From Bacteroidota bacterium (GTDB lineage: Bacteria; Bacteroidota; Bacteroidia; Flavobacteriales; Weeksellaceae): DNA of 64,000 nucleotides. Below the pieces are notes generated by a model. The model searched no databases. It saw only the letters and a program-made list of their open reading frames with translations, and was not told where the DNA came from. Below, one piece after another: positions 52,458-61,145 of the stretch. Position 1 is the first letter of the stretch; each line of letters opens with the position of its first letter. Where the stretch lies: assembly GCA_023460855.1 (NCBI GenBank), contig JAEWOS010000004.1, positions 1-64,000 of the forward strand, given 5' to 3'. Made by a program: the position numbers and the translations under genes.

Positions 52458-53171
52458 ATGAAAGCTCTGATATTTGCGGCCGGAAAAGGCACGCGACTGA
52501 AACCATTTACCGATCATCATCCTAAAGCGCTGGCAAAAGTGAACGGCATTCCGTTGCTTGAAAGAAATATCCGTTATCTGCAGAGCTATGGCATCAATGA
52601 TTTTGTAATCAACATTCATCATTTTGGCGAACAGATTGTCGATTTTCTGAAAAAAAATGATTCTTTCGGCGCCAGAATAGAAATTTCTGATGAAAGCAAA
52701 GAATTACTGGAAACCGGTGGCGGACTGGTATTTGCGCGCGACTTTCTAGATAATAATGAGGATTTCCTGATTATGAATGCCGACATTCTCACGGATCTGA
52801 ACATCGATGAGTTTGTAAAATACCACAGCGAAAATGAAGATTTTGCTACTTTAGCGGTTTCGGACCGTGACAGTTCAAGGAAGCTATTATTTAATCCGGA
52901 TATGATTCTGAAAGGATGGATGAATGTGCAGACCGGAGAACAGCGTCTCGCAGAATTTAACAAAGGATTTAAAGCACTGGCTTTTAGCGGAATACATTGT
53001 ATCAGTCCTGAAATATTTACAAAAATCAAGAGAAAAGGCAAGTTTTCCATCATGGAAGAATATCTGGACCTGATGAAGACGGAACGAATCCACGGATTCA
53101 AACACAAAAGTATTCTGGTTGATGTCGGAAAACCGGAATCCGTTCTGGAAGCAGAACAGCATTTTAAGTAA
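52458..53171 (+). CDS. Nucleotidyltransferase, MurU-like (sugar-1-phosphate type)
   Basis: The 237-residue protein is a short GT-A-like nucleotidyltransferase. It starts with the nucleotide-binding motif AAGKGTRLKPFTDHHPKAL (residues 7-25), has LETGGGLVFA and the metal motif MNADILTD, and lacks a C-terminal hexapeptide domain. This is the form of Pseudomonas MurU, which makes UDP-MurNAc in cell-wall recycling. The kinase AmgK expected for that pathway is not next to it. Another sugar substrate is possible. Confidence 0.85.
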   Translation: MKALIFAAGKGTRLKPFTDHHPKALAKVNGIPLLERNIRYLQSYGINDFVINIHHFGEQIVDFLKKNDSFGARIEISDESKELLETGGGLVFARDFLDNNEDFLIMNADILTDLNIDEFVKYHSENEDFATLAVSDRDSSRKLLFNPDMILKGWMNVQTGEQRLAEFNKGFKALAFSGIHCISPEIFTKIKRKGKFSIMEEYLDLMKTERIHGFKHKSILVDVGKPESVLEAEQHFK

Positions 53172-53183
53172 AAAAGAAAATTT

Positions 53184-53942
53184 ATGAGTAAAATACAGCG
53201 CGGCAAAGGCCTTACGAAAGAAATATCCGGACCTACTTTCGAATTCGATCAGCGTGTTCAGAGCCATTTCGACGAAAAAACGTGGGATGAAAAGCTGACC
53301 AAAGACAGCTGGATGGTTTTCAAAACGATGGCGGAGCTGGTTGACGGCTATGAAAGAATGGCGAAAATCGGACCGTGTGTTTCTATTTTTGGTTCGGCAA
53401 GGCTTACGCCGGAAAGCAAATATTACCAGATGGCTGTGGATATTGCCGAAAAAATTACAGAAATCGGCTTTGGAATCATCACAGGCGGCGGTCCGGGAAT
53501 TATGGAAGCCGGAAATAAAGGTGCAAGAAATGCGGGCGGAAAATCGATCGGGCTTAATATCGACCTTCCTTTTGAGCAGCATTTCAATCCGTATATCGAC
53601 AAAAATTATTCGATGGACTTTAATTACTTCTTTGTGAGAAAAGTCATGTTTGTGAAATATTCACAGGGTTTTATTGTAATGCCGGGCGGTTTCGGAACGC
53701 TGGATGAATTTTCAGAAGCAATCACGCTGATTCAGACTGCAAAAATCGCACGCTTCCCTATTGTTCTGGTAGGAAGCGAGTTCTGGAGCGGCTTGCTGGA
53801 TTGGTTTAAGAATACCCTTCTTAACAACGGAATGATCTCTGAAGAAGACTTGCATCTGTACAGAATTGTGGACACTGCAGAAGAAGCAGCCGAGCATATT
53901 CGCGCATTTTACGAGAAGTACTCAATCAGTGTGAATTTCTAA
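53184..53942 (+). CDS. LOG-family (TIGR00730-type) nucleoside 5'-monophosphate phosphoribohydrolase
   Basis: The 252 residues have the Rossmann fold of lysine-decarboxylase-like/LOG proteins with a SIFGSARLTPES start of the core (near residue 71), GGGPGIMEAGNKGA and the catalytic PGGFGTLDE motif. LOG enzymes release the base from cytokinin or purine nucleotide monophosphates; bacterial versions also act on AMP-like substrates. An N-terminal extension of about 70 residues is usual in flavobacteria. It follows the MurU-like gene by 12 bases and may be in the same operon. Confidence 0.92.
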   Translation: MSKIQRGKGLTKEISGPTFEFDQRVQSHFDEKTWDEKLTKDSWMVFKTMAELVDGYERMAKIGPCVSIFGSARLTPESKYYQMAVDIAEKITEIGFGIITGGGPGIMEAGNKGARNAGGKSIGLNIDLPFEQHFNPYIDKNYSMDFNYFFVRKVMFVKYSQGFIVMPGGFGTLDEFSEAITLIQTAKIARFPIVLVGSEFWSGLLDWFKNTLLNNGMISEEDLHLYRIVDTAEEAAEHIRAFYEKYSISVNF

Positions 53943-53997
53943 TTGGCATATAATTTGACCTTAAACGGACAACTGCCACGCAGTTATTAAAAATAGA

Positions 53998-54474
53998 ATG
54001 CAAATGAAAAAATTTTTATACATATTTGGATTTTTAACAGTTTTTGTGATGATGAGTTTCGCTGCAGCAGATTTTTATTCCTCAATGACGAAGGTTGATT
54101 ATGTTGAAGGAAGCAAAACCTTAAAATTTACAACCAAGCTTAACACCAGCCACGTTTCTGATGCGATTAAGATTCATCCGAACACTGCAGGCTTCGAAGC
54201 TGAGGTAAAAAAATACGTGAACAACAACTTCGATGTATTCATCAACGGATCGGCAAAGACGCTTACTTTCACAGGAAGCCAGGTAAATGGTGAATCTGTG
54301 TGGGTTTATTTTGAGACAGGAGGCGTTGTTGCTATTGACCGCATCAGAATAAAGAACACGATTCTTTTGGGAGCATTTCCAAGGCAGCAGAATCTGCTAA
54401 ATATCGCGTACAAAGGCCAACAGAAAACGATGAATTTCCAAAGAGGGAAAGAGGTAAATGAAGTAACTTTCTAA
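53998..54474 (+). CDS. Small exported protein resembling DUF6702
   Basis: The 158-residue protein has a signal peptide (FLYIFGFLTVFVMMSFAAA) and a beta-rich domain starting DFYSSMTKVDYVEGSKTL and ending RQQNLLNIAYKGQQKTM. I recall this pattern (short exported protein beginning FYxSxTxxxY) as DUF6702 in flavobacteria, untested. There is a second ATG at 54004 (MKKFLYIF) that gives a more usual signal peptide. Function unknown. Confidence 0.75.
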   Translation: MQMKKFLYIFGFLTVFVMMSFAAADFYSSMTKVDYVEGSKTLKFTTKLNTSHVSDAIKIHPNTAGFEAEVKKYVNNNFDVFINGSAKTLTFTGSQVNGESVWVYFETGGVVAIDRIRIKNTILLGAFPRQQNLLNIAYKGQQKTMNFQRGKEVNEVTF

Positions 54475-54499
54475 CAATCCCTCTTCAGAATAATTTATT

Positions 54500-54526
54500 G
54501 CCGGCAAGAAATTGACCGGCTTTTTT
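54500..54526 (+). terminator. Terminator after the DUF6702-like gene
   Basis: Stem GCCGG/CCGGC with an 11-base loop is followed by six T. Confidence 0.8.
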
Positions 54527-54713
54527 GTACGCGGCCGGTAATCATCGAAAGCGCTGTTTTGATTGTCGTATTTAACACAAAGGGCATACGCAACTGCTGC
54601 CAAACACGATTGAAACTAGGAAATGGTTTCCCAGTTACATCAATTCCTAAATGAAATGAATACTACTATCAACTAAACTGTATTCTGTTCAGAGTAAAGG
54701 TGCATTGATACCC
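54527..54713. other. Intergenic stretch between convergent terminators
   Basis: No gene, RNA or repeat is visible between the terminators of the convergent genes. Confidence 0.55.
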
Positions 54714-54714
54714 A

Positions 54715-54745
54715 CAAAAAAAGCGACCGGACAATGCCGGTCGCT
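54715..54745 (-). terminator. Terminator of the TonB receptor-DUF5689 operon
   Basis: On the reverse strand a 9-bp stem AGCGACCGG/CCGGTCGCT is followed by seven T. Confidence 0.85.
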
Positions 54746-54768
54746 GCTCAATTAAAACGATTGGTGAA

Positions 54769-56814
54769 TTACTTCGCCACAATCTTGACATTGTCTATTT
54801 CCCAAGTCGCACCATCCATTGCAGTAGATGTATACTTGAAGGCAATCGAAACGTTTTTGTTCAGGAACTGATTCAAACTGATGTTCCCGGAGTTAACCCA
54901 TTGACCGAATCCGCCCTGAGTATCGAGAATCGCAGGAAGCTGAACCCAGTTCGTCGTTGCAGGATCGCCGGTGTAGTTATCGGTAGCATACACGATAATA
55001 TCATCTCCACCGTAATTTCTGTCAGATTCAAATGACAGTGTTGCCTGCGAATAGTTGTTCAGGCTGATCGGTTTTGAAATTAACCAGTCTTCATTTTCAA
55101 AATTTCCGCCGTCGTATCCGGACATAACAACGCAAGGTGCCGGATTTCCAAAATTCTGAATATTCCATACCTGCGCACCGGATTTGGAAACATTATACCA
55201 ACCTGCAAGAGTTCCGCTGAACGTTTCATTGAAAATTGCCACAGCAGGAGCAGTTCCGTCGCATCTGTTGTTATCGAAGTCCGCATGTACCTGTTTTGGA
55301 ATCCAAAGCTGGTATTCCGGTGGATTACCGTTTGTTGGGACAAAGTAACTCAGGATCGCATAGATATCACCGTTTCCTTCATCAACATGTACTTTAGCAA
55401 AATCTGCAAAGTTGCTGGTTCTTAATTTAATGGTATTGCCGGCGCAATCTTCAAGCGTGCGGTTTTGAGCGAAATTTCCCGGAGCATAAGCCTGGCCTAA
55501 TTCGGAGTCGATAAACTGTACATTTTTAATTTTGATCCAACGACCGATATCGCTTTGCGTAAGCTGTGTGATAGTTCTTTCGGTTGGAATCACATTCTGA
55601 ATTGGCGTTGCCGTATCAAAAAAGTGTTTGTACATCTGATTTTCTTCCAGGTTCCCCAAATTACCGTTAAACAGACCGCCCAATTGAATTTCGCCGTTCC
55701 TGTTACCGATATAAAGATCCTTCAGCTTGATTTTCAGTTCATTTCCAACAATAAAGCGTGGATCCTGATACAGATTCGTTTTGTTAACGTTCACTTTAAT
55801 ACCGCCTGTAGCATCTTCAATATAGAAATATTTGTACAGGTTACCCGTTTGATCATTTGCTGTTACGATACCTTTAATATATGCATCAGCCGTAATTTGC
55901 TGGAAAGCACCGGTAGTATGAAGGGTTTTCGCTTGCGCAATTGTCATTTCAGTTCCCATTGAAGCAGGAGTACACGGATCTGCAGCAATACCGTCCTTTC
56001 TTGGAAATTTGGTCATATCAGCTACATCGGCGAGTCTGTTCAGATAAATTTGCCAGGTGTTGTTGAATTTGCTCAGAACCCCGATAAGATTACCTTTCCC
56101 AGAAGGCATCATATTATTCGCAAACGATGCAAAACCACTGTTTCTGACTACACGCGTTGTTGAGGACATTGTCGGGTCGTTGATCTGTCTGTCAACACTT
56201 ACACCGTCCGGTGCAAAAACACTACACAGGTTTTTAGCATCGAATTCTGCGTCAGGAACTACGATAAGTGCCCCGATCAAAGCTTCCTTTCCCGGCATAC
56301 CCTGAAGTGTCATCGGTAATGGCTTCATTTCAGTAGCTGCAGCACAGGATCTTAACAGTGCGCCGCTAACTTTAGCTTCCGGAATTCTTCCGAAACTGGA
56401 ACCGGTCATATAACCAAGCTGTTTTACACCGCCATAAGTTCCCATTGCAAGACCTTTCAGTTTTACATAAACTTTGGAACCTTGTGAAAATTGTGCATAG
56501 GTGCTCACCGCGTCAATACTGATTACAAAACCGTGCGTTGGATTTTCAGGTGCATTCTGCAGATAGATGGTTTTGTAAATATTACCGCTTTCATCTGAAG
56601 AGGAAACGTATCCTTCAATAATGGCATCAGAAGTAATAGTGGTATTCTGAGGCAGATTTTTAGCATCTGCCAGAGTCATTGTCGGCGTTAGTTCGCCACA
56701 TTTGTATCCGTTCAGATCCGGAGTGTCATATTTATCATCATGAACGCACGACGCCAGTGTAAGCGCTGCAAACAGGATGAAAAAGTATCTTAAAATTGAT
56801 GTATATTTTTTCAT
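54769..56814 (-). CDS. DUF5689 domain lipoprotein with choice-of-anchor J-like C-terminus
   Basis: The 681-residue surface or periplasmic lipoprotein (anchor Cys in LTLASCVHDDK) holds two OB-fold-like DUF5689 domains: one from about 40 (MTLADAKNLPQNTTITSDAIIEGYV) and a related block from about 290 (MTIAQAKTLHTTGAFQQITADAYIKGIV). The last 170 residues (IFNETFSGTLAGWYN, SQATLSFESDRNYGGDDI and WEIDNVKIVAK) form a jelly-roll as in choice-of-anchor J proteins. It starts 13 bases after the TonB receptor gene on the same strand, the position of a SusD-like partner. OB folds hint at nucleic acid or sugar binding; the ligand is unknown. Confidence 0.88.
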   Translation of the reverse strand: MKKYTSILRYFFILFAALTLASCVHDDKYDTPDLNGYKCGELTPTMTLADAKNLPQNTTITSDAIIEGYVSSSDESGNIYKTIYLQNAPENPTHGFVISIDAVSTYAQFSQGSKVYVKLKGLAMGTYGGVKQLGYMTGSSFGRIPEAKVSGALLRSCAAATEMKPLPMTLQGMPGKEALIGALIVVPDAEFDAKNLCSVFAPDGVSVDRQINDPTMSSTTRVVRNSGFASFANNMMPSGKGNLIGVLSKFNNTWQIYLNRLADVADMTKFPRKDGIAADPCTPASMGTEMTIAQAKTLHTTGAFQQITADAYIKGIVTANDQTGNLYKYFYIEDATGGIKVNVNKTNLYQDPRFIVGNELKIKLKDLYIGNRNGEIQLGGLFNGNLGNLEENQMYKHFFDTATPIQNVIPTERTITQLTQSDIGRWIKIKNVQFIDSELGQAYAPGNFAQNRTLEDCAGNTIKLRTSNFADFAKVHVDEGNGDIYAILSYFVPTNGNPPEYQLWIPKQVHADFDNNRCDGTAPAVAIFNETFSGTLAGWYNVSKSGAQVWNIQNFGNPAPCVVMSGYDGGNFENEDWLISKPISLNNYSQATLSFESDRNYGGDDIIVYATDNYTGDPATTNWVQLPAILDTQGGFGQWVNSGNISLNQFLNKNVSIAFKYTSTAMDGATWEIDNVKIVAK

Positions 56815-56827
56815 ATCATTGATTTTG

Positions 56828-59641
56828 TTAGAATCTTAAATAAACGTTAGCGAAGAAAGTAGTTCCTCTGTCATACCAAAGTTTTGGTCCAAAGAACGGC
56901 GTAGCACGTTCCGAATCCTGCAGTGCTTCGATGTAGTTGGACTTTCTGCCCTGTTCGAAACCTCCGGTAATATAATCCCTGTTGTTCAGGATATTGTTCA
57001 CACTTAAACTGATCCCTAATCTGTAGCCTCCAATCAGGAATGATTTTCCTGCGTTGGCATTCAGCATAAACTGATCGTCGAATTTCGTTTGCTGCAAGAG
57101 CGTGTTCACCATATCCTGGGTTACCATGGTACCGTTGTAATAATAGTTGTCGCCGGTAGCAGGATTTCTATAGAAATTGGTTGTTCTGTTCAGTGCAGAA
57201 AAATCCAGATAGCTGTCCATCAGATAATTGGCAGATGCCCCGATCCACCAGTATTTCGGACTATTATACTTTAACTGCAAGGTAAAAGCTTTCTGCGGCG
57301 TGCCGGCAACTTTATATCCTTTCAGATTTGCCGGGCCCATAGGTTCAAACCCCTGTGTTCTGTTCACCTGATCGGCCGTATAGAAGACATTAGGATTGTT
57401 TGTAATAGTATAATCGCCGATTGAAGCCGCGGCAAGCGCATTGATGGTTGGGGTAATCTTCCAGTCAACACCGGCTTCAATTCCCATATAACGTCTGTCA
57501 ATTCCTGCCAGAATTTCGGTAACGAAAAGGTCATTGGTGCCACCGTCTGCCTGTTCTGCGTAATAACGAGCGACATCAGTTCCATTATTCATGGTGGTAT
57601 AATAACCGGAAAGCCTCAATTTCAAAATCTGCCCTCTGGAAATGAAGCTTATCTCATTGGAGTTGATGATCTGATTCTGCAGTTGCGGCGTTCTGAAATT
57701 ATTGGTACGCGGATTCACAAAAATTTCGTTGAGTGTGGGCGCCAGTGTAAATAAAGTTCCGTTGTAAACCAGGAAGTTTCGTCCGTCGATACGGTAAGTC
57801 ACTCTTCCTTTTACACCGGCATCAAAAGCTTTATAGATATCACTTTCGCCGTACGAGTCATTTAAATAAATATGGTGTCTGAAGTCTCCTATACGCTGAG
57901 ACTCGCTGTATGCACCAAAGATGGAAGCCACGAAATTCCATTTCTCCAGATCTACCTCCGTTCCGGCATGCAGATTATAGCTGTCGCGGTGAAGTTCGTA
58001 TGAATACTGCGTACGGTCTCCTTCTCCTACTTGGATCGGACCGTCGACATCAAATGGCTGGTCGCCCCCGAATGCGTTCAGGTTCGAGGCAAAATTAGCA
58101 CCAAGTAAATCCTTCACTTCCCGGAAATTATCAGAAATTAAATTCTGATACGCGAAATTCAGGTTCAGTTTCCAGTTTGGCTGCAGCTGTGTATCGAAAT
58201 GCGAAATAAAGTTGAAAGTCTTATCTTCATTAACGTCCTCCACAATGGTGTAAATGGCACCACGATCTACTCCATTAGCGTTTTTATTCAGTTGGTTTGC
58301 CAGGTAAAGCTGGTTCCAGTTGATCTGGCTAACATTCTGGTCATTCTGCCAGCTGTTTACCAAAGCATCGTACTGTGCCTGCTCGTTTGCGGTAATCACT
58401 TCGCCGCCTTCACTGTTCGGTTGCATATAGGCATCAAACCAGAAACTCGGCAGTTTTCTGTAGTAGGTAGGGTTTGGATCTGGGCCGTGGAACCAGTCCA
58501 GCCTGCTTCGTCCGTCGCGGCCAAACTGATAGGAAACAGTGTTATTCCAGTTGCTGGTTTTTCCGAGTTTAAGATAATCTGTAAGCTGGAACACCGGCTC
58601 AAACATCTTTCTGATGCGCGAATTTCTTTTCTCACCATCCTGCCAACCCCAGTAAGAGTTGTAGTTTTTTCCCATCAAATCGTAAGCTTCTTGAGTATTT
58701 GGCGAGTTTGAAGCTCTGTAAGTTGGAGCTCCGAAAGCAGTAAGATTGATTGCGTGTCTGTCGCTGAACTGTTTCTCAATAGCAGCAAAATATGCGTAAG
58801 AATCCTGATATGTTCCGTCGATAATTCCGCGGTCTGCCCATCTTCTACTGGCAGAAAGGGTGAAAGCCCAGCCATTTTTGGTAAGTCCGGACCCGTAAGT
58901 TGCCATTACACGGTGGAAATAACTTCTGTTGGTAAAGGAGTACGCCAGTGAAGTCTGGTTTCTGAAACTTGAAGCTCTGGTATTGTAATAAGCCACACCT
59001 CCCAGATTTCCGAATGTAAATTCCGAAGGGTTGATATTATCTACAAATTCGTACGGATAACGTGTAATATCATTCAGACCTCCCCAGTTGCTGAACTCAA
59101 TCTTACCGTCGTCGTTTTTCGACATCGAAACACCGTTAAACAGCACATCTTCGTAGCGGTTTTCAACACCTCTTGGCCTGAACCAGTACGCACCAAGTTC
59201 AAAAGCTGCGATGTTTGCGAAAGCATCTCTACCGGAACTCAGAAGTCCTAAAGTAGGCTGCATGCTGGAACCTCCGTCTTCGGTGTCTGCTGCCGAATCG
59301 TCGATTACAACAATTCCGGCTTCTACCGAAGTTCTCACCAGGTTGATGATCCCAAGATCTTTTCTCTTTTCACCTTCCGTTACGTTAAATTCGATAATTC
59401 TCGCATCGAAATTTGGCCGTGAAACAGTGATGGTGTAATTTCCGGGCATCAGATCCACGAACTGGAAATAACCGATTTTGTCGGCAACCTGATCGTTGGT
59501 CGACTCAGAAAGATCAATTTCTGCATTCTCTATCGCTTTGCCTTCCTGATCCTGCACGTAAGCGTAAACTGTAGTCTGCGCGTAATAAAAACTTGCCGGA
59601 AGCAAAGTAAACAGAGAGATTAAGGATAATTTTTTTATCAT
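56828..59641 (-). CDS. TonB-dependent outer-membrane receptor
   Basis: This 937-residue receptor has a signal peptide (SLFTLLPASFYYAQ), an N-terminal carboxypeptidase-regulatory-like beta domain (about 22-105, EGKAIENAEIDLSES), a short plug region (LLSSGRDAFANIAAFELGAYWF; RGVENRYEDVLFNGV) and a 22-strand-type barrel ending in an aromatic residue (FFANVYLRF). Such proteins bind a substrate on the cell surface and import it with TonB energy. Its partner lipoprotein follows and a secreted nuclease-family gene is divergent 238 bases away. The ligand is not known. A -7 box is at 59688-59695. Confidence 0.92.
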   Translation of the reverse strand: MIKKLSLISLFTLLPASFYYAQTTVYAYVQDQEGKAIENAEIDLSESTNDQVADKIGYFQFVDLMPGNYTITVSRPNFDARIIEFNVTEGEKRKDLGIINLVRTSVEAGIVVIDDSAADTEDGGSSMQPTLGLLSSGRDAFANIAAFELGAYWFRPRGVENRYEDVLFNGVSMSKNDDGKIEFSNWGGLNDITRYPYEFVDNINPSEFTFGNLGGVAYYNTRASSFRNQTSLAYSFTNRSYFHRVMATYGSGLTKNGWAFTLSASRRWADRGIIDGTYQDSYAYFAAIEKQFSDRHAINLTAFGAPTYRASNSPNTQEAYDLMGKNYNSYWGWQDGEKRNSRIRKMFEPVFQLTDYLKLGKTSNWNNTVSYQFGRDGRSRLDWFHGPDPNPTYYRKLPSFWFDAYMQPNSEGGEVITANEQAQYDALVNSWQNDQNVSQINWNQLYLANQLNKNANGVDRGAIYTIVEDVNEDKTFNFISHFDTQLQPNWKLNLNFAYQNLISDNFREVKDLLGANFASNLNAFGGDQPFDVDGPIQVGEGDRTQYSYELHRDSYNLHAGTEVDLEKWNFVASIFGAYSESQRIGDFRHHIYLNDSYGESDIYKAFDAGVKGRVTYRIDGRNFLVYNGTLFTLAPTLNEIFVNPRTNNFRTPQLQNQIINSNEISFISRGQILKLRLSGYYTTMNNGTDVARYYAEQADGGTNDLFVTEILAGIDRRYMGIEAGVDWKITPTINALAAASIGDYTITNNPNVFYTADQVNRTQGFEPMGPANLKGYKVAGTPQKAFTLQLKYNSPKYWWIGASANYLMDSYLDFSALNRTTNFYRNPATGDNYYYNGTMVTQDMVNTLLQQTKFDDQFMLNANAGKSFLIGGYRLGISLSVNNILNNRDYITGGFEQGRKSNYIEALQDSERATPFFGPKLWYDRGTTFFANVYLRF

Positions 59642-59879
59642 TTCTTCACAATATTTTTCCTGCTATTCCCCAGAATTTTTGGGACTACAAATTTAGAACT
59701 TTATTTGATTAAGTTACAGTATTTTAACACATTGATATTAATCATGAATATTAATAAATTATGAACAAACACCGGCCGCGTTTAACACTGTTATCGATTT
59801 GTAATCTTAATGTAAAATCAATGATGCCTGCAGGTTATTTAAAATAACTAATTTTGGCGCTGAAAAAAGTAACTGTATA
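59642..59879. promoter_or_regulatory. Divergent promoter region of the receptor operon and the nuclease gene
   Basis: The reverse TAAATTTG box at 59695-59688 serves the receptor and TAATTTTG at 59849-59856 serves the nuclease. Between them ATATTAAT occurs twice in direct orientation at 59735-59742 and 59748-59755, 13 bases apart, which might be a regulator site. Confidence 0.5.
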
Positions 59880-61073
59880 ATGAAAAAAATTTTTCTTTTT
59901 GCTGCGATGATCTGCTTCGGAATGATCTATTCGCAAAAACAGGTAAAAAGAGCTGCTGTAGCTTTTATGAATGTGGAAAACCTGTGGGACACCATTCCTT
60001 CAGCAGATTATATCGACGGAACTAAGGATATTAGCAATCCGGCTTTCCACAGAAGCGTTCCCCTGGATTCCCTGCCTTTACTTGCAACAACGGAAGAATA
60101 CAAAGGTGAATGGTCCAACGATTTACTGGTTGGTAAAAAAGTAATAAGACACCAGATCCTTGCTGAAGAATTTACTACGGAAAGCGGCAAAAGATGGGGA
60201 ACAAAATTCTACAACCAAAAACTGAAGAATCTGGCTCAGGTGATTTCAGAACTCGGCCGCAACTATACAAACGACAATCCTGCTGTGGTAGGCCTGATAG
60301 AGGTGGAAAACAGAAATGTAATTGAAGACCTCATCAAACAGCCATTGCTCGCTAAAAGCAATTACGGTATTGTACATTACAACTCTTTTGACGCCAGAGG
60401 GATTGATGTAGCACTTATCTATCAGAAAAACCGCTTCCTGGTAACAGATTCCTATAAAAAAGAAGTGAAAATTTTTGGGAATGACGGAAAAAGAAGCTAC
60501 ACACGTGATATTCTAGTTGTAAAAGGCCTTCTGGACGGGGAACGCACCGCATTTTTCATGAATCACTGGCCTTCACGAAGCGGAGGTGAAGCAGGTTCGA
60601 TGCCGAGAAGAAACGCTGCAGCTGCTGTGCTGAAATCAGAAATGGATAAGGTAAGAAGTGAAAATCCGGGAATTAAAATTATTGCAATGGGCGACTTCAA
60701 CGATGATCCGGTAAACCAGAGTTTAAGCAAGCATCTTGGAGCAGTGGGCAAACCAAACCAGTTATCGGACAGCTCGCCATATTATAACCTGATGTACGAT
60801 ATGTATAAAGCAGGTGTGGCAACGCTTGGCTACCGTGATGCAGCAAATACTTTTGACCAGATTATTATTTCGCAAAACTTGTATTCTAAAGAAAAGATCA
60901 CACCGACATACTCAGTTTTTGCTACGCAGATTTTTGCTGCACCGTATCTTATTAACAAAGCCGGCCAGTACAAAGGCTATCCCTTCAGATCCTGGGACGG
61001 AGACCGTTTTACCGGCGGATACAGCGACCACTTTCCTGCGGTTACAGTTCTGCAGCGTGAATTTGTAAGATAA
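59880..61073 (+). CDS. Exported endonuclease/exonuclease/phosphatase-family protein
   Basis: The 397 residues have a signal peptide (IFLFAAMICFGMIYSQ) and an EEP (DNase I-like) fold with FMNVENLWD, the metal-binding Glu in GLIEVENRN, NHWPSRSGGE, the catalytic MGDFNDDP and the final SDHFPAV. All key residues are present, so it should be an active phosphodiesterase or nuclease. Secretion and divergence from a TonB receptor-lipoprotein operon suggest it degrades extracellular nucleic acid or phosphodiesters for uptake. A similar gene set is common in flavobacteria (from memory). The substrate is untested. Confidence 0.88.
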   Translation: MKKIFLFAAMICFGMIYSQKQVKRAAVAFMNVENLWDTIPSADYIDGTKDISNPAFHRSVPLDSLPLLATTEEYKGEWSNDLLVGKKVIRHQILAEEFTTESGKRWGTKFYNQKLKNLAQVISELGRNYTNDNPAVVGLIEVENRNVIEDLIKQPLLAKSNYGIVHYNSFDARGIDVALIYQKNRFLVTDSYKKEVKIFGNDGKRSYTRDILVVKGLLDGERTAFFMNHWPSRSGGEAGSMPRRNAAAAVLKSEMDKVRSENPGIKIIAMGDFNDDPVNQSLSKHLGAVGKPNQLSDSSPYYNLMYDMYKAGVATLGYRDAANTFDQIIISQNLYSKEKITPTYSVFATQIFAAPYLINKAGQYKGYPFRSWDGDRFTGGYSDHFPAVTVLQREFVR

Positions 61074-61092
61074 ATTAAATACCAAAAAAAAT

Positions 61093-61129
61093 AAATAACT
61101 GCCCCGGAGATTCGGGGCAGTTATTTTTT
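61093..61129. terminator. Bidirectional terminator between the nuclease and the T9SS gene
   Basis: A 14-bp perfect stem AAATAACTGCCCCG/CGGGGCAGTTATTT with a 6-base loop is flanked by A and T runs. Confidence 0.92.
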
Positions 61130-61145
61130 ATTGAAGAAGTCTGAA

